Shown: positions 26,518-35,739, counted from the stretch's first letter. The stretch is DNA of 64,000 nucleotides from Anaeromassilibacillus sp001305115 (GCA_042854365.1 AP031437.1:2232001-2296000); one strand, 5' to 3'. Notes: generated from the letters alone by a model not told the origin. A program made the numbers and translations.

Positions 26518-26929
26518 TCTTGTCACTCCCCTCTTGTCTGTTGGTGGTGGATACCCCACCACGATATACCTCTTCAATGCAGTGTTGCACTTCGTCCAGT
26601 GGAAGCCCACAGTCCAAGGCCATACCAGCTGCTTCCTGCAACTTTTGGAGAGCCTGTTCCCTCTGCTGAGAACGTGCATTTACTGTCTCCGCAATAAAAG
26701 AACCCTTTCCAGGTACGGAGTAGATGATCCCATCACGTTCTAAGAACTGATACGCTTTCTGTACGGTATTGGGGTTTACACCCAATTCCTGTGCCAATGC
26801 CCTTACGGATGGAAGCTGTTCATTCTTTGCAAGTGCTCCGAGCGCAGTCAACCGCGTGATGTTTTGGTATAGCTGTTCATAAATGGGAAGCCGGCTCCGG
26901 TAATCCAGCGAAAACAACACATCCTTCAC
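26510..26929 (-). CDS. GntR-family regulator, YtrA subfamily
   Basis: A 139-residue repressor. The winged helix spans PIYEQLYQNITRLTALGAL, LPSVRALAQELGVNPNTVQ and GIIYSVPGKGSFI. The C-terminal part is short, without a large ligand domain, which defines the YtrA subfamily. It heads an operon with the ABC ATPase and permease and probably represses it through the palindrome at 26938-26960. Confidence 0.88.
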   Translation of the reverse strand: MKDVLFSLDYRSRLPIYEQLYQNITRLTALGALAKNEQLPSVRALAQELGVNPNTVQKAYQFLERDGIIYSVPGKGSFIAETVNARSQQREQALQKLQEAAGMALDCGLPLDEVQHCIEEVYRGGVSTTNRQEGSDKND

Positions 26930-26937
26930 CGTCCTTT

Positions 26938-26960
26938 CTGTATTATGTGTATTAATACAG
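26938..26960 (-). promoter_or_regulatory. Candidate GntR/YtrA operator
   Basis: Inverted repeat CTGTATTA (26938-26945) and TAATACAG (26953-26960), 7 nt apart, 8 nt upstream of the regulator start. A TATAGT -10-like element lies just beyond on the minus strand. Its position fits autoregulation. Confidence 0.55.
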
Positions 26961-26989
26961 TAAAACTATATCATATCTCTGCCTCCCTG

Positions 26990-28060
26990 TCAATCGGCAG
27001 GGAAGCAGTTGGGAAGGATCTCTGCACGGCGCAACGCCTGTACGGTTAGTAGCAAACATACCAAGTAAACCAACAACAAAAAGCTATTGGCAGCCAATGC
27101 AAAATACAACGCTGCAAGCATTGCCAAGGGATGAATCTGTGTGGAAGCCGCCAATAGTTTTGGTTCCAATATCTGGCGTACTCCACAAACGATGAGCCAG
27201 GCCGCCACCAAAAGGACGCCCTTTATTGGATTCCCTTGGACAAAAAATAGAAATGCCACTGGCAAATAGACGGCACCAGGGCCAAACACCGGCAGCAAAT
27301 CCGCGAATCCAGCAACCAAACTCAAAACTAAAGGATACGGTACACCAAGGGCAAAGAGGATGCATAAAGTCTCTACAAATGTGATACAATACAGCAACAG
27401 ATAGGACCCTAAATAACGCCCTCCCAAATGAACGCCGTGATGGGATGCCGCACGGAACAATTCACGCCCCCGGACAGAGAGCATGCGGGACAAACGCCTT
27501 CGAATCCGGCCCATATCCTTAGAGAAAAAATAAGTTGAGACAACCATCACAAGAAACATGGTCAACACGGCCGGAAGAGAAGTCAGAAACCCTAAGGCCG
27601 CGGTCAGTGCGCTAAGCAGAACAGAAGAGGCCGACTGCGCCAGGTTGAGCAGTTGCTTTTGATTTTCCTGGATAAAATCCTGATCCATCCGCTCAACCAG
27701 TTCTCCGGCCTGTAAAAACAGACGATTTAGCGGTTCCGTTAGGCGGCCGAGGTCCGCATCCCGAATCGCACGAATCAAGTTGCTGATCTCTCCCACCAAC
27801 CATATTCCCAGGAGGGACATTGCACCGATCAACAACACATACAGAGCGGCTGTGGTGATGGCTGCAGCACAGCCTGCCGTTACAGGAAGTTTTTGACGCA
27901 GAAGACGCACCACTGGCTGTAGCACCCACGCCAGGAGAAAGCCTGCCAAAAAAGGAAATGTATAGCGTAGCGTTGCAGTAAACAACCAGAATGCCCCGGT
28001 GTATACAAGAAAGAAAGCGGCATAAGCCCTTCCTCTAGCCAATAATTCCCGATCCAGCAC
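26990..28060 (-). CDS. YtvI-like sporulation membrane protein (AI-2E/PurR-permease family)
   Basis: A 356-residue integral membrane protein of the AI-2E transporter-like family (PF01594). About eight hydrophobic segments are present. A conserved region GVPYPLVLSLVAGFADLLPV and FGPGAVYLPVA is typical, followed by LEPKLLAASTQIHPL. Family members named YtvI are expressed during sporulation in Bacillus. The function is not well defined. GTG start after GGGGGGATT. Confidence 0.8.
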   Translation of the reverse strand: MLDRELLARGRAYAAFFLVYTGAFWLFTATLRYTFPFLAGFLLAWVLQPVVRLLRQKLPVTAGCAAAITTAALYVLLIGAMSLLGIWLVGEISNLIRAIRDADLGRLTEPLNRLFLQAGELVERMDQDFIQENQKQLLNLAQSASSVLLSALTAALGFLTSLPAVLTMFLVMVVSTYFFSKDMGRIRRRLSRMLSVRGRELFRAASHHGVHLGGRYLGSYLLLYCITFVETLCILFALGVPYPLVLSLVAGFADLLPVFGPGAVYLPVAFLFFVQGNPIKGVLLVAAWLIVCGVRQILEPKLLAASTQIHPLAMLAALYFALAANSFLLLVYLVCLLLTVQALRRAEILPNCFPAD

Positions 28061-28118
28061 AGCAATCCCCCCATTCCATCATCAAATATATGGGAGGACA
28101 GCGCCCTTCTATACGTAT

Positions 28119-28236
28119 AAAAAAGAGCGCCCCGCTTCTGGATTCGTACCGTGCCGGGTACTACCGCCCTTGTTCGGTTCTTCACACCTACAGCGTACAA
28201 AGCAACCGAAATAGGCAATCCATCTGCGGAGCGCTC
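28119..28236 (-). ncRNA. Structured RNA candidate with terminator-like closing stem
   Basis: On the minus strand, 28236-28226 pairs with 28135-28125 in an 11-bp helix (one G-T wobble), directly followed by T6. Between the arms are a GGATT/AATCC helix (28221-28217 with 28144-28140), a 7-bp hairpin TTCGGTT/AACCGAA (28210-28204 with 28179-28173) and a hairpin GTACC/GGTAC (28146-28161). A simple terminator would not need a ~90-nt organised interior. It lies 15 nt after the XRE gene, so it is either that gene's 3' UTR or a separate small RNA. No known family recognised. Confidence 0.4.
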
Positions 28237-28250
28237 ATGGTCTTTCGTTC

Positions 28251-28499
28251 TTATTTTTCCCTCCCCAACAACCAATCCACAGAGACGTTGAGGATGTTTG
28301 CCAGCGCAGAGAGTTCAAAATCCGTCACATAACGGATTTGTCCCTCCAGCTTGGACAATCCGGACGCGTTCATATCGACTCCGTTCACCTGAAGCTGAGC
28401 CAAAAGCTCCTTCTGCTTCATCCCCTGGCTTTTCCGAGCCATTTCGACACGCGCCCCCACAAGATTGCGGGTTCCCAATGCTTGCTTGCGTAATCTCAC
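28251..28499 (-). CDS. XRE-family helix-turn-helix regulator
   Basis: An 82-residue DNA-binding protein. GTG 28499 is chosen since GGGAGT lies 9 nt upstream; a longer TTG frame lacks this. The HTH runs from ARKSQGMKQKELLAQLQVNG to GLSKLEGQIRYVTDFELS, and ends in LNVSVDWLLGREK, the usual C-terminus of this clostridial group. The target is unknown. It is followed by the structured RNA candidate. Confidence 0.82.
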   Translation of the reverse strand: MRLRKQALGTRNLVGARVEMARKSQGMKQKELLAQLQVNGVDMNASGLSKLEGQIRYVTDFELSALANILNVSVDWLLGREK

Positions 28500-28728
28500 C
28501 TTAAATTCACTCCCTACATGCTTCAATTTTTTTACCAATATTGCCAACAAAACGATGTGAATTTTGGATAAAGCGATTCATCGAACAGCTAAACCCACAC
28601 AAATCCACTCGATATTTCTATTATAGTATCTATTTGTGGAAAACGCAACAAAAATATTACATATTTTTAGCTTCTTCGGCACAATTTTTTGCTTCCAATT
28701 TCTGGTGTAACCGGAAAGAAAAACATAT

Positions 28729-28757
28729 TTGTGCTTTTCCTGGAATCTTGTTATAAT
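28729..28757 (+). promoter_or_regulatory. Promoter for nicotinate phosphoribosyltransferase gene
   Basis: A -35 TTGTGC (28729-28734), 17-nt spacer and consensus -10 TATAAT (28752-28757), leaving a leader of about 110 nt before the ATG. Confidence 0.6.
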
Positions 28758-28872
28758 AACCTTGTATAGCTTTGTGCTGGATCGGGTCATTTTCTGGCCC
28801 CTTCTTACCACCGGGACACCTACTCATTTGCAATGTTCGTTTACCGGTGACTTTAATTGTGGAGATGTTACC

Positions 28873-30342
28873 ATGACAAATGAAAAGAAGCCCACCCGAA
28901 ATCTCACGATGCTCACGGATTTCTATGAAATCACCATGTCCAATGGCTATTTTTCCAATGGCTATCGGGACACCATTGTATATTTTGACATGTTTTTCCG
29001 ACATGTCCCGGACGACGGTGGCTTTGCAATTATGGCTGGCGTTCAACAGCTGGTTGAGTATATTGAAAATCTGAACTTTTCGGACGACGACATCGCTTAC
29101 CTCGAATCCAAGCACATGTTCCGCCAGGAGTTTTTAGAGTATCTGCGTAACTTTCAGTTTACCTGCGATGTTTGGGCTATACCGGAAGGCACCCCCATCT
29201 TTCCCGGTGAACCGATTGTCACCGTGCGCGGACCTGTGATTCAAGCGCAGTTGATTGAAACCATGCTGCTGCTCACCATTAACCATCAAAGTATGATCGC
29301 CACCAAGGCAAACCGGATTGTCCGTGCAGCCCAGGGGCGCGCCGTCATGGAATTTGGTTCTCGTCGTGCACAGGGACCGGATGGCGCTATTTACGGCGCT
29401 CGGGCAGCTTATATCGGGGGATGCTGTGGCACTGCCTGCACCATCTCTGATCCGGACTTTGGCGTACCAGCGCTAGGCACCATGGCCCACAGTTGGGTAC
29501 AGCTGTTTGACAGTGAATTGGACGCATTCCGCGCTTATGCCCGCGAATATCCCTCCAATTGCACCCTGTTGGTGGATACCTTTAATGTTTTGAAGTCCGG
29601 CGTTCCAAATGCGATCAAGGTTTTCCGAGAAGAACTGCTTCCTCGCGGGTATCGTCCTGCCGGCATCCGCATCGACAGCGGCGACATTACGTATCTCTCT
29701 CGTAAGGCACGTAAGATGCTGGATGAAGCCGGATTCCCTGATTGTAAAATTTGTGCCTCCAATTCCCTTGATGAATACATTATACGCGATATGCTGATGC
29801 AAGGTGCGAAAGTTGACAGCTTTGGAGTGGGGGAACGGCTGATTACCTCAGGCTCTGAACCGGTTTTTGGCGGGGTTTACAAGTTAGCTGGCGTTGAGGA
29901 CGCCAAGGGGAATATCATTCCCAAGATCAAAATCAGCGAGAATGTCGCAAAGATCACCACACCTTGCTTTAAGGGGCTTTGGCGCCTGTTTGATCGTGAC
30001 ACGGGTAAAGCCATCGCAGATGTCATTACTCTGCACGATGAAGTGATCGACGACACACAGCCATATGAAATTTTTGATCCGGAGCACATCTGGAAGCGCA
30101 AAATGGTCACAAATTTCCGCGCAGTAAAACTACGCAAAAAAATCTTTGAACATGGAAAATGCATTGCCAAGGAGTATACTCTGGAAGAAATTAAGCGCTA
30201 TTGTGCCGAACAGGTGGACACTCTCTGGGAAGAAGTCACCCGCTTTGAAAATCCCCACCAATACTATGTGGATCTGTCCCCCTCCCTTTGGGAAATCAAG
30301 AACCGGATGTTGGAGGAAAATACCCTGCACAACAAAAATTAA
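28873..30342 (+). CDS. pncB: Nicotinate phosphoribosyltransferase
   Basis: A 489-residue NAPRTase. It joins nicotinate and PRPP to give nicotinate mononucleotide for NAD salvage. N-terminal TMLTDFYEITMSNGYF is the family hallmark; EFGSRRAQGPDGAIYGARAA and GIRIDSGDITYLSRKAR form the active site and phosphate-binding region, and SFGVGERLITS lies later. The start is ATG 28873 after GGAG at 28861; upstream in-frame sequence belongs to the leader. Monocistronic, just upstream of rnpB. The gene symbol is by family. Confidence 0.93.
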   Translation: MTNEKKPTRNLTMLTDFYEITMSNGYFSNGYRDTIVYFDMFFRHVPDDGGFAIMAGVQQLVEYIENLNFSDDDIAYLESKHMFRQEFLEYLRNFQFTCDVWAIPEGTPIFPGEPIVTVRGPVIQAQLIETMLLLTINHQSMIATKANRIVRAAQGRAVMEFGSRRAQGPDGAIYGARAAYIGGCCGTACTISDPDFGVPALGTMAHSWVQLFDSELDAFRAYAREYPSNCTLLVDTFNVLKSGVPNAIKVFREELLPRGYRPAGIRIDSGDITYLSRKARKMLDEAGFPDCKICASNSLDEYIIRDMLMQGAKVDSFGVGERLITSGSEPVFGGVYKLAGVEDAKGNIIPKIKISENVAKITTPCFKGLWRLFDRDTGKAIADVITLHDEVIDDTQPYEIFDPEHIWKRKMVTNFRAVKLRKKIFEHGKCIAKEYTLEEIKRYCAEQVDTLWEEVTRFENPHQYYVDLSPSLWEIKNRMLEENTLHNKN

Positions 30343-30355
30343 AGGATTTGTCCGG

Positions 30356-30384
30356 TTGACATCCACGGAAAAATCGGATAGAAT
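30356..30384 (+). promoter_or_regulatory. rnpB promoter
   Basis: Consensus TTGACA (30356-30361), 17-nt spacer, TAGAAT (30379-30384). The RNase P RNA begins within the next few bases. Confidence 0.85.
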
Positions 30385-30385
30385 A

Positions 30386-30740
30386 GTGCCTGCGAGCAGG
30401 CTGAACAGCTGCGGGTGAGACCCGAAAGGGTCCACACGAGGAAAGTCCGAGCTCCAAAGGGCAAGAATAACGGCTAACGGCCGCCGGGGGCGACCCTAGG
30501 GAAAGTGCAACAGAGATATACCGCCGCTTTGCGGCAAGGGTGGAAAGGCGAGGTAAGAGCTCACCAGCGCGCAGGAGACTGCGCGGCTCTGCAAACCCTA
30601 TTCGGAGCAACACCGTGGAGGGACATATGCGCCGGCCCGGCGCGTCCTGTGGAGGTGGCATCGAGCTGGAGCGGCAACGCCCAGCCAAGATAGATGGCTG
30701 TTCACGACAGAACTCGGCTTACAGGCCTGGTCGCACCTTT
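30386..30740 (+). ncRNA. rnpB: RNase P RNA
   Basis: About 355 nt of bacterial RNase P RNA, the catalytic subunit that matures tRNA 5' ends. The universally conserved P4 5' strand (GAGGAAAGTCC, from about 30437) and its partner region near the 3' end (AGATAGATGGCTG, then ACAGAACTCGGCTTA) are present, plus ACAGAGA and a GGTGGAAAGGCGAGG-like core. Terminal P1 can form from GTGC and CAGGC with GCCTG and GCAC. The ends are approximate to a few bases, as the promoter places the first base near 30389. Confidence 0.95.
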
Positions 30741-30767
30741 TATGTAATCGGAGGTAAACGACGCCTC

Positions 30768-30817
30768 TTATAATAAAATCCCCACGATCGAGAAAGATCG
30801 TGGGGATTTTATTATAA
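30768..30817. terminator. Bidirectional terminator between rnpB and glnN
   Basis: A 22-bp perfect stem (30768-30789 with 30796-30817) around a GAGAAA loop, with U-rich runs on both strands. Confidence 0.9.
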
Positions 30818-30947
30818 CACGAATTCTTGAAACAGCTGTGAAAGGTTCCACCAACCTTTGCGGAATCCCACCTGATTTCTATCGCTCGTTTAGCCATAAT
30901 ATACACCGTATAAATCATTGGAGATTCCTTTCGTCAATATAAAACTG

Positions 30948-33044
30948 TTACCGCACACTGAACAATAGATCTCCATAGGTGGGATACGGCCAATATTTTT
31001 CACCGACATTGTTCTCGATTTCATCCGCGATAGCGCGTGTCTTTTCCATTTGCATCAGCACGGGATTGCGGTAATATTTAGCGCACTCCTCGATATCCTT
31101 CAAATGTTCCGCTCCGGCAACCGCCGCCTCCAGTGCCTCCATCTCCTTGTAGAGGTCTGCTGTCAGCCGAGAGAGCTTTTTAAGCAGCTTTTCTTCGAGT
31201 TCGCAGCAAATATCCGCACATAGCTGCTTTTTATTGATTGCCTCTTTGCTGATGTCTTTCATATAGGCACAGGCCGCTGGAAGGATGTCCTTTTTTATCA
31301 TGTCCGCCATGGTCAATGCTTCAATGTGAATCTGTTTGCAGTAATTTTCCAGCTGAATTTCACAGCGGGAGATAATCTCTGTCCCAGATAGTACCCCATA
31401 CTTCTCAAACATTTCAATGTTTTCCGGATGTTTATAGTACGGCAGGGCCTCCGCAGTGGATACCAGATTCAGCAAACCGCGCCTTTCTGCTTCTTCGACC
31501 CATTCAGGAGCATAGTTATTCCCGTTGAATACAATTCGCTTGTGATCCCTATAAGAATGACGAATAATATGATTCAACTCTTTATTGAAATCCTCTGCCG
31601 TCTCCAATCGATCCGCATACCGGCAAAGCGTATCCGCCACAATGGTATTCAAGATCATATTCGGACAAGCGATCGAAACGGTGGAACCAAGCATGCGGAA
31701 TTCAAATTTATTGCCGGTGAAGGCAAAGGGGGAGGTCCGGTTACGGTCTGTTGTGTCCTTTGGAAACTTGGGCAAAACATCCACGCCGATGTTCATTTCC
31801 GCGGCATCTCTTTGGTCGTATTCGCTTTTATGTTCAATGGATTCCAAAATAGCCGTCAACTCATCCCCCAAGAAAACCGAAATAATCGCTGGAGGAGCCT
31901 CGCTGGAACCCAAGCGGTGGTCATTTCCTGCACTTGCCACAGACAGACGCAGAAGATCCTGATGTTTATCAACAGCCTCCAAAATGGCTGTCAAAAATAG
32001 AAGGAACTGTGCGTTTTCCTCCGGAGATTCCCCCGGCTCCAACAAATTGATCCCTGTATCCGTGCAGATGCTCCAATTGTTATGTTTACCGCTTCCATTG
32101 ACACCTGCAAACGGCTTTTCATGCAACAGGCACGCCAAACCGTGTTTGGCGGCCACCTTTTTCATGATTTCCATCGTCAGCTGATTGTGGTCTGTGGCCA
32201 CGTTTCCGGTGGTAAAGATCGGCGCCAACTCATGTTGTGCGGGAGCAGCTTCATTGTGCTTGGTCTTGGCCAGGATCCCCAGTTTCCAAAGCTCTTCATC
32301 TAGATCCTTCATGTATGCCGATACACGGGGCTTAATTACACCGAAATAATGGTCCTCCAGCTCCTGCCCTTTGGGCGGCTTTGCCCCAAACAGGGTACGA
32401 CCCGTATAAACCAAATCTTTGCGCTTTTTGTACATGGCTTCATCGATCAAAAAATACTCTTGCTCTGGCCCTACAGTGGTATTTACACGGTTCGCTGGCG
32501 TCCCAAACAGGCGCAGAATCCGCAAAACCTGTTTATTGAGCGCATTCATGGAGCGCAGCAGGGGCGTCTTTTTGTCAAGCGCCTCCCCGCCATAGGAACA
32601 AAATGCAGTCGGAATGCACAGCGTACCGTCTTTGATAAAAGCATCCGAGGTCGGGTCCCACGCAGTATAGCCACGTGCCTCAAAGGTCGCCCGGAGACCT
32701 CCGGAAGGGAAACTGGACGCATCCGGCTCTCCTTTGATGAGTTCTTTGCCCGAAAATTCCATAATAACCTTTCCATCTTCCACCGGATAGATGAAGCTAT
32801 CATGTTTTTCCGCTGTAATACCAGTCATTGGTTGAAACCAGTGGGTAAAATGGGTCACACCTTTTTCAACCGCCCATTCCTTCATGGCGTTGGCGACGAT
32901 ATTGGCTACCTGCGGATCGAGGGGTTCCCCCTTCTCTCTGGTCCGTTTCAGCGCCTTATACGTCTCCTTTGGCAGGCGTTCTTTCATCACGGTTTCACTA
33001 AAGACCATACTGCCAAACATTTCCGGGACATTCCTAATGCTCAT
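30948..33044 (-). CDS. glnN: Glutamine synthetase type III
   Basis: A 698-residue GSIII enzyme that makes glutamine from glutamate, ammonia and ATP. Type III signatures include MFGSMVFSE at the N-terminus, THWFQPMTG, SSFPSGGLRATFEARGYTAW and AGVNGSGKHNNWS. Length near 700 separates it from the ~440-residue type I. I chose ATG 33044, which follows AGGGAG. A consensus promoter with a terminator-like hairpin sits in its leader (33130-33206), so transcript attenuation by nitrogen status is plausible. Confidence 0.95.
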   Translation of the reverse strand: MSIRNVPEMFGSMVFSETVMKERLPKETYKALKRTREKGEPLDPQVANIVANAMKEWAVEKGVTHFTHWFQPMTGITAEKHDSFIYPVEDGKVIMEFSGKELIKGEPDASSFPSGGLRATFEARGYTAWDPTSDAFIKDGTLCIPTAFCSYGGEALDKKTPLLRSMNALNKQVLRILRLFGTPANRVNTTVGPEQEYFLIDEAMYKKRKDLVYTGRTLFGAKPPKGQELEDHYFGVIKPRVSAYMKDLDEELWKLGILAKTKHNEAAPAQHELAPIFTTGNVATDHNQLTMEIMKKVAAKHGLACLLHEKPFAGVNGSGKHNNWSICTDTGINLLEPGESPEENAQFLLFLTAILEAVDKHQDLLRLSVASAGNDHRLGSSEAPPAIISVFLGDELTAILESIEHKSEYDQRDAAEMNIGVDVLPKFPKDTTDRNRTSPFAFTGNKFEFRMLGSTVSIACPNMILNTIVADTLCRYADRLETAEDFNKELNHIIRHSYRDHKRIVFNGNNYAPEWVEEAERRGLLNLVSTAEALPYYKHPENIEMFEKYGVLSGTEIISRCEIQLENYCKQIHIEALTMADMIKKDILPAACAYMKDISKEAINKKQLCADICCELEEKLLKKLSRLTADLYKEMEALEAAVAGAEHLKDIEECAKYYRNPVLMQMEKTRAIADEIENNVGEKYWPYPTYGDLLFSVR

Positions 33045-33129
33045 CAAATAGTCACTCCCTCTGTAATTTAAGACCAATTCAAATGATTTCTGCGGATAAG
33101 CCCTGTAGTTGACCGCCTGAATAATGCAA

Positions 33130-33161
33130 AAGGCGCCGCAGGGCGATCCCTACAGCGCCTT
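33130..33161 (-). promoter_or_regulatory. Terminator-like hairpin in the glnN leader (candidate attenuator)
   Basis: On the minus strand AAGGCGC (33161-33155) pairs with GCGCCTT (33136-33130). An inner TGGG/CCCT helix closes an ATCG loop, and the 3' arm runs into TTTT. It begins about 10 nt after the predicted transcript start and ~90 nt before glnN. An upstream CGCC can pair with GGCG of the 5' arm, giving a competing structure. Confidence 0.55.
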
Positions 33162-33177
33162 CGCGTATGGCGGACTC

Positions 33178-33206
33178 ATTATATCCTAACCGCTTTTAAT
33201 TGTCAA
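33178..33206 (-). promoter_or_regulatory. glnN promoter
   Basis: Minus-strand TTGACA (33206-33201), 17-nt spacer, TATAAT (33183-33178): a perfect sigma-A consensus pair. Confidence 0.85.
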
Positions 33207-33299
33207 CGGTCGGGGTCGAATTTTATAAGATTTTATCCCCTTTTCCCTATATTTATCAGATAGGATGTTTCCCCTTTGTTCGTCCAGACAAAATAAAAA

Positions 33300-33331
33300 A
33301 CCGCTCCAAGAAATGAAACACTTGGAGCGGT
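33300..33331 (-). terminator. Terminator of the mltG-like gene
   Basis: An 11-bp stem (33300-33310 with 33321-33331) read on the minus strand into T6, 17 nt after the stop codon. Confidence 0.9.
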
Positions 33332-33347
33332 AGCCACCTTGATGCAT

Positions 33348-34454
33348 TTATGTAGCACTGCGAAGCCCTGCCGCAAGCAGGTTGGCATTGTGCTGTTCCA
33401 ACGTCTCCGCAAAATAAGAGGTTCCATTTGCCGAATGGCAGAAATAGTAGTAGTTGGTATTCGCCGGATTCAAAGCCGCCTGAATAGATTCCACGCTGGG
33501 ATTGCAGATCGGACCAGCCGGCAATCCTGTGATGTTATAGGTATTATAAGAACTCTGGAACCCCGGAAGCTGTGAAGGGACATTGACCTTGGCTCGATAT
33601 GGATAATACATGGTAGAATCCGCCTGCAAACGATATACATTGACTGAGTTGCCAGATCTTAACCGGTTTATAAACACCGATGCCACATTGGCACGATCGG
33701 ATGCGGTACTCTCCCGCTGTACCAAAGAGGCCAAAGTCATAACCTGTTCCTTGGTCAAGCCTGCGGTATTCTGCCAGTTGATATTGGCTGTCTTTGTCTG
33801 GTAATTGTCCAACATCGTTCTTAAGACGCTCTGCACATTTTGACCTTTCCAGAAATTATAAGTATCCGGATATAGATACCCCTCCAACTTATAATACCGA
33901 CTGTCTGCATTCGTAATAGAGGCAATAAAAGGATAGCTATCAAATGCACTGCTGTTAGAGGCGTCAAATACTTCTTTCATACTACAAACGCCTGCCTGCT
34001 CCAACGCCTGTGCGGTCTCTCTCAGTGTCGCTCCTTCAGGAATCCGCACATTGACCGTTCCGGTTTCGTCCCCTACCTTTACCGACAGCATATTTTCCAC
34101 ATTTGCATAACGCAGATAGATGGTTGCCAGGCCTTCTTTTACACCACTGATCTCATATAAATACCGCCCGTCGGCCTTTTTGACGTATTTCCCTACTGCA
34201 ACATCCGGATTTGAAGATACTGCATCGGGCGGGGTTCCACGGTCCGGTGTGACTGTAACCGCCAAGTAATACTTCTGTGCGGTAGTCTTCAACTCACAAC
34301 TCGCTGTATCTAACCGGATGACCGGGGTTGCTGCCGAAACAGAAATGGCGGCTTCTGCTATAACCGGCGCATTTGTCGCAATTGTCCCACCCAAACAACA
34401 AACACAAAGCGCAAAAGCTACACATCGTTTGACGATTTCTCTTTTTCTATTCAT
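33348..34454 (-). CDS. MltG-like endolytic murein transglycosylase with Ig-like domain
   Basis: A 368-residue exported protein. The N-terminal basic stretch and hydrophobic helix (CVAFALCVCCLGGTIA) form a signal or anchor. Residues ~45-130 look like a bacterial Ig-like (BIG2) domain. Residues ~140-368 match MltG/YceG: VRIPEGATLRETAQAL (LysM-like subdomain), KLEGYLYPDTYNF, then LASLVQRES, ANVASVFINRL and GLPAGPICNPS. MltG cuts nascent peptidoglycan strands next to the membrane. The family motif is near xEKET; here the first Glu is Gln and the second is kept. RBS AAGGAG precedes the ATG. Confidence 0.85.
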   Translation of the reverse strand: MNRKREIVKRCVAFALCVCCLGGTIATNAPVIAEAAISVSAATPVIRLDTASCELKTTAQKYYLAVTVTPDRGTPPDAVSSNPDVAVGKYVKKADGRYLYEISGVKEGLATIYLRYANVENMLSVKVGDETGTVNVRIPEGATLRETAQALEQAGVCSMKEVFDASNSSAFDSYPFIASITNADSRYYKLEGYLYPDTYNFWKGQNVQSVLRTMLDNYQTKTANINWQNTAGLTKEQVMTLASLVQRESTASDRANVASVFINRLRSGNSVNVYRLQADSTMYYPYRAKVNVPSQLPGFQSSYNTYNITGLPAGPICNPSVESIQAALNPANTNYYYFCHSANGTSYFAETLEQHNANLLAAGLRSAT

Positions 34455-34502
34455 CAAAACACTCCTTTGCCATAATCCCAATCGTACTGTCTCATATTAT
34501 TG

Positions 34503-34531
34503 AGTATAGACTTCTATGATCGTTCGTTCAA
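34503..34531 (-). promoter_or_regulatory. Promoter of the mltG-like gene
   Basis: Minus-strand TTGAAC (34531-34526), 17-nt spacer, TATACT (34508-34503), about 50 nt before the ATG. Confidence 0.6.
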
Positions 34532-34574
34532 GCCTCTGCATGGAAACAAATTGTAAATTTTTGAACAATCTTAT

Positions 34575-35618
34575 TTACTTGCGCTCTATTCCCACCGCAC
34601 GGCCCACCAGGTTGGTCAGGCAGCCGAACAGGATATTGGCATAATAGGTTACCAAGCGCCACAGAAGGATCGCTGGAATAATCGTCGGGCCGAAGAAAGT
34701 ACCAAAAAAGAGGTAAAAGCTTCCTTCTGCGCCCCCGGAAGAGCCCGGCAGAGGGATAAATGCTGACACCATAGTAACAAAGGTCTGCGCAGCCAACATG
34801 GTAAAGATCGTCGCATCCATATTTAACGGCAGATTGAAGCTTCGGTAAATAAAATAGGGAATTAGTCCCGCCAAGGTGATCTGTACAACGGTGAAAAAAC
34901 CTGACTTTAAATAAACCTTGAACGAGGTTCCCATCGTCTTTGCACTGTCGTGAAACATCTCCATCTGTCCATGAATCTTTTTATATTTTGCTACTGGATG
35001 CCGGCAAAGATGAACACGGTACAGATTCCGCAACAAAAAGCGCAGGAACCGGTCAGTAGCTTTCTCGCTTAGCATAAACAGTGTGACACCCAGAATAAAT
35101 GATCCATTCGTTACAAGTCCGATGACCGTAACAAAAGAAAAATTACTGACATTCTGCTGAAAATATCCCAAGCGGAATACAACCATCACCATGGCATAAA
35201 TGACCATGATTGCCTGATAGACCAGCGTTTTCATCGCTACAATCGACCCTGCTTTGCCTGTATCCACACCCATTTTGCTCATTGAATACATTTGCATCGG
35301 CTGCCCACCTGTTGCAAACGGCGTCAATGCGCTGTAGAGCAGGCCTGTCATTGCAATATGAAAGGACTGCGAAAATTTCCATTCCGGATACAGATGCTTA
35401 CAAAAGACCCCCAGCACGTAGGTTTCCAACAGCCAACCACCGACCATGGCTCCCAGTGTAACCAGTAGCCATTCCCAACGAAGGCTGGAAGCGAGATGTC
35501 CCAAAGCGGTTATTCCATCCGTGGTAAACAGGAAATAAAGCAAAACCCCCATTGAGATCGCAATGGTGATAATCGCCAATAGATTTTTTTTAAGAATCCT
35601 TAAAACTTTGGCCCCCAT
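34575..35618 (-). CDS. Lysylphosphatidylglycerol synthase/flippase-like membrane protein (UPF0104, MprF N-terminal type)
   Basis: A 347-residue protein with about eight membrane helices. The family motifs TPFATGGQPMQ (about residue 95-105) and PLPGSSGGAEGSFYLFF (about residue 270-286) are present. It corresponds to the flippase half of MprF without the aminoacyl-transferase domain, so it may translocate a lipid or glycolipid rather than modify it. GGAGGAAG precedes the ATG. It is divergent from cotJA. Confidence 0.82.
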   Translation of the reverse strand: MGAKVLRILKKNLLAIITIAISMGVLLYFLFTTDGITALGHLASSLRWEWLLVTLGAMVGGWLLETYVLGVFCKHLYPEWKFSQSFHIAMTGLLYSALTPFATGGQPMQMYSMSKMGVDTGKAGSIVAMKTLVYQAIMVIYAMVMVVFRLGYFQQNVSNFSFVTVIGLVTNGSFILGVTLFMLSEKATDRFLRFLLRNLYRVHLCRHPVAKYKKIHGQMEMFHDSAKTMGTSFKVYLKSGFFTVVQITLAGLIPYFIYRSFNLPLNMDATIFTMLAAQTFVTMVSAFIPLPGSSGGAEGSFYLFFGTFFGPTIIPAILLWRLVTYYANILFGCLTNLVGRAVGIERK

Positions 35619-35739
35619 GGAATCTTCCTCCGTCTTTCATGCGCCGTTAAACCGTCGCCTTCTTTGCCATAAGGCAATTCCTTTTTATTCTATAACAGTT
35701 TCCGAAAATATACAAGCGAAAAGTCCGGGGTGGAAGAGC

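Noticed and set aside
33130..33161. Treating the glnN leader hairpin as the terminator of the mltG-like gene
   Set aside because: That gene already has its own terminator at 33300-33331, and a strong promoter lies between the two hairpins.
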